DNA from: Lucifuga dentata | Lineage: Eukaryota > Chordata > Actinopteri > Ophidiiformes > Bythitidae | DNA: 64,000 nucleotides | Reading direction: 5' to 3' | NCBI GenBank assembly: GCA_014773175.1 | Contig: VXCM01000479.1 | Location: forward strand, 248,001-312,000 | Notes under the pieces: model-generated | What the model saw: only the letters and a program-made list of their open reading frames with translations | What the model was told of the DNA's origin: nothing | Database searches by the model: none | Translations under genes and position numbers: made by a program | In this document: positions 62,701 through 64,000 of the stretch, piece after piece | Layout: each line of letters begins with the position of its first letter | How positions within the stretch are numbered: position 1 is the first letter of the stretch

Positions 62701-62875
62701 ACATCTGTCATCACTACTGCGTGAACTCCAAGGCCTGCACATTGTCCAGCAGTGGGTATGTGGAGTGTGTATGTCCTGCCAGGTTTGAAGGAAACAAGTG
62801 TGAGATAGACAAGTGTCTTCGATGCCACGGGGCTCCCTGCCTCATTAACGAGGAGACAGGAGATGTGGTTTGCAA
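62701..62875 (+). CDS. lrp1b: lrp1b exon W44, EGF-like modules
   Basis: Acceptor TCTTCAG, donor GTGAGT. It reads [31 protein letters not shown], then [27 protein letters not shown] and the KC.RCHG segment are LRP1B-like. Phase 1 in, phase 2 out. Confidence 0.95.
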
Positions 62876-63232
62876 GTGAGTACTTGGTATCTGCTTGCTA
62901 TTCCCGTGCCTCATCCTTTTTGCCATAATGCTAAGTCTTTATTGTCCTCTTTATCTATGATAAACCAATAGCTGTGAAGAGCACTTACACCCAGCTAAAA
63001 GAAATAAATGACAAGCTTGTTCCACAAGATTCTTGAATCAGGTCTCTATTACTGAAATGGCCTTTGAGCAATTTAGCTTCTGGTAATGTCTCTGAATTAG
63101 AGTGCAGTTGAGCACCTTTGCTTTTCTATCAATTATGTTGAGAGTTGACAACAACATCACAGTGATCTTTGCTGCCTGTAAAAGTATAATGTTCTGCTTG
63201 CCACAAGAATCCATTTTTTCTTCACCCTCCAG

Positions 63233-63337
63233 CTGCACAAATGGCAGAATCGCACCGAGCTGTCAGCTGTGTGACGGATATTGCTACAATGGAGGCACCT
63301 GTCACCTGGACCCTGACACCAACCTGCCTTTCTGTCA
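63233..63337 (+). CDS. lrp1b: lrp1b exon W45, EGF-like module (last exon in window)
   Basis: Acceptor CCTCCAG, donor GTAAGT. It reads [19 protein letters not shown], then [15 protein letters not shown]. This is close to the last EGF before the membrane in LRP1B. The split codon CA continues outside the window; the transmembrane exon was not found before 64000. Confidence 0.95.
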
Positions 63338-64000
63338 GTAAGTCACTGCTTAATGGTTGGTGGGGAAGAATGTTCTCCGCTATTATTCACACTCTTACCA
63401 TTGCCATTCAAATGCTGGCTCGGTGCCCCAGAAATCCTGGCCTTAGAAGTAGAACTGAAAATCATCATGGGTACCATTTTCAAGGGTGGAGAATAGTATA
63501 AGACACATGTCTTCCTCCAGGAAGACATCTGTGAGTTGAGGGAAGATTTGATCCCACTATGGGGGGGCCATGACACAGCAGGGGGGGCTGAGCACCAGTA
63601 CACCATCTTATGCTGCATGACACCTTGCTGTGCCTTAAGGTTTTTAAGCAGATACAAAATGGCTTCAAACTCCTTCAAAGCTTGCCATTCGGAACATATC
63701 ACACTGTTCCACTTCAAGTTAAGAGCTGATGTCAGGCCTCTCTTCAGTGGTAGCTTTTAGAAGTTTGCTCCTAATAAGATCCTGAGCAGTGAAGTGTATG
63801 TCACTGGTTGAACAAGGCATAAAACTTGTAGCGGACAAAGCCTTGGCTGGCAGACATGAGAAATAATTGAGGAGAAAAGGGCTGGCCACAGATAAATAGC
63901 ACCTCAGTGATCATCAGGTGTGCTGCTGTGTTCAAATGTTCCCAATGGAGGAAATTGGAAATCTACTTCTAAAGCCAGCTCTCTTAATTTTTTTCCACTG
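63338..64000. other. Start of intron 45 to window edge
   Basis: Begins GTAAGT. I searched for the next EGF half and transmembrane exon of LRP1B and saw none. No other feature. Confidence 0.75.

Overview
This window is a stretch of a vertebrate genome, most likely a ray-finned (teleost) fish. It is A+T-rich and intron-dominated, with CA, CT and GT microsatellites and several non-autonomous DNA transposons of kinds common in fish. I cannot name the species.

The window holds one recognisable gene, on the + strand and open at both ends: lrp1b, encoding LDL receptor-related protein 1B, a giant endocytic receptor. I place 45 exons (W1 to W45). W1 is cut by the left edge at position 1. The last exon seen ends at 63337, and the right edge lies in the next intron. 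Together they give about 6.3 kb of coding sequence (about 2,100 codons). Every intron phase joins in frame, with no stop or frameshift. The promoter, first exons, transmembrane segment and cytoplasmic tail lie outside.

Layout by protein domain: W1-W3 (1-7854) end a YWTD beta-propeller. W4 (10168-10293) is an EGF-like module. W5 to the first half of W14 (11781-24461) are ten LDLR class A (LA) repeats. W14-W15 are two EGF-like modules. W16-W20 (25996-35062) are a second propeller. W21 is an EGF-like module plus the start of an LA repeat. W22-W33 (35657-47977) complete a cluster of twelve LA repeats, including the extra repeat that distinguishes LRP1B from LRP1. W34-W35 are EGF-like modules and W36-W40 (50253-53293) a third propeller. 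W41-W45 (54906-63337) are the juxtamembrane EGF-like string. LA clusters bind ligands through calcium-caged acidic loops; propellers with flanking EGF modules are known in this family for pH-dependent ligand release.

The introns hold two families of TTAA-flanked miniature inverted-repeat elements, a hAT-like element with a perfect 8-bp target duplication, a Tc1-like remnant, a hairpin joined to telomere-like CCCTAA units, and several satellites. Five single-N positions sit inside local duplications or homopolymers and look like unmerged contig joins. I saw no second gene, no RNA gene and no unknown multi-gene system. The most notable points inside the gene are a GC-AG intron, apparent loss of the furin motif, and a one-residue insertion in a calcium loop. 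Comparisons to human LRP1 and LRP1B are from memory, without alignment software.
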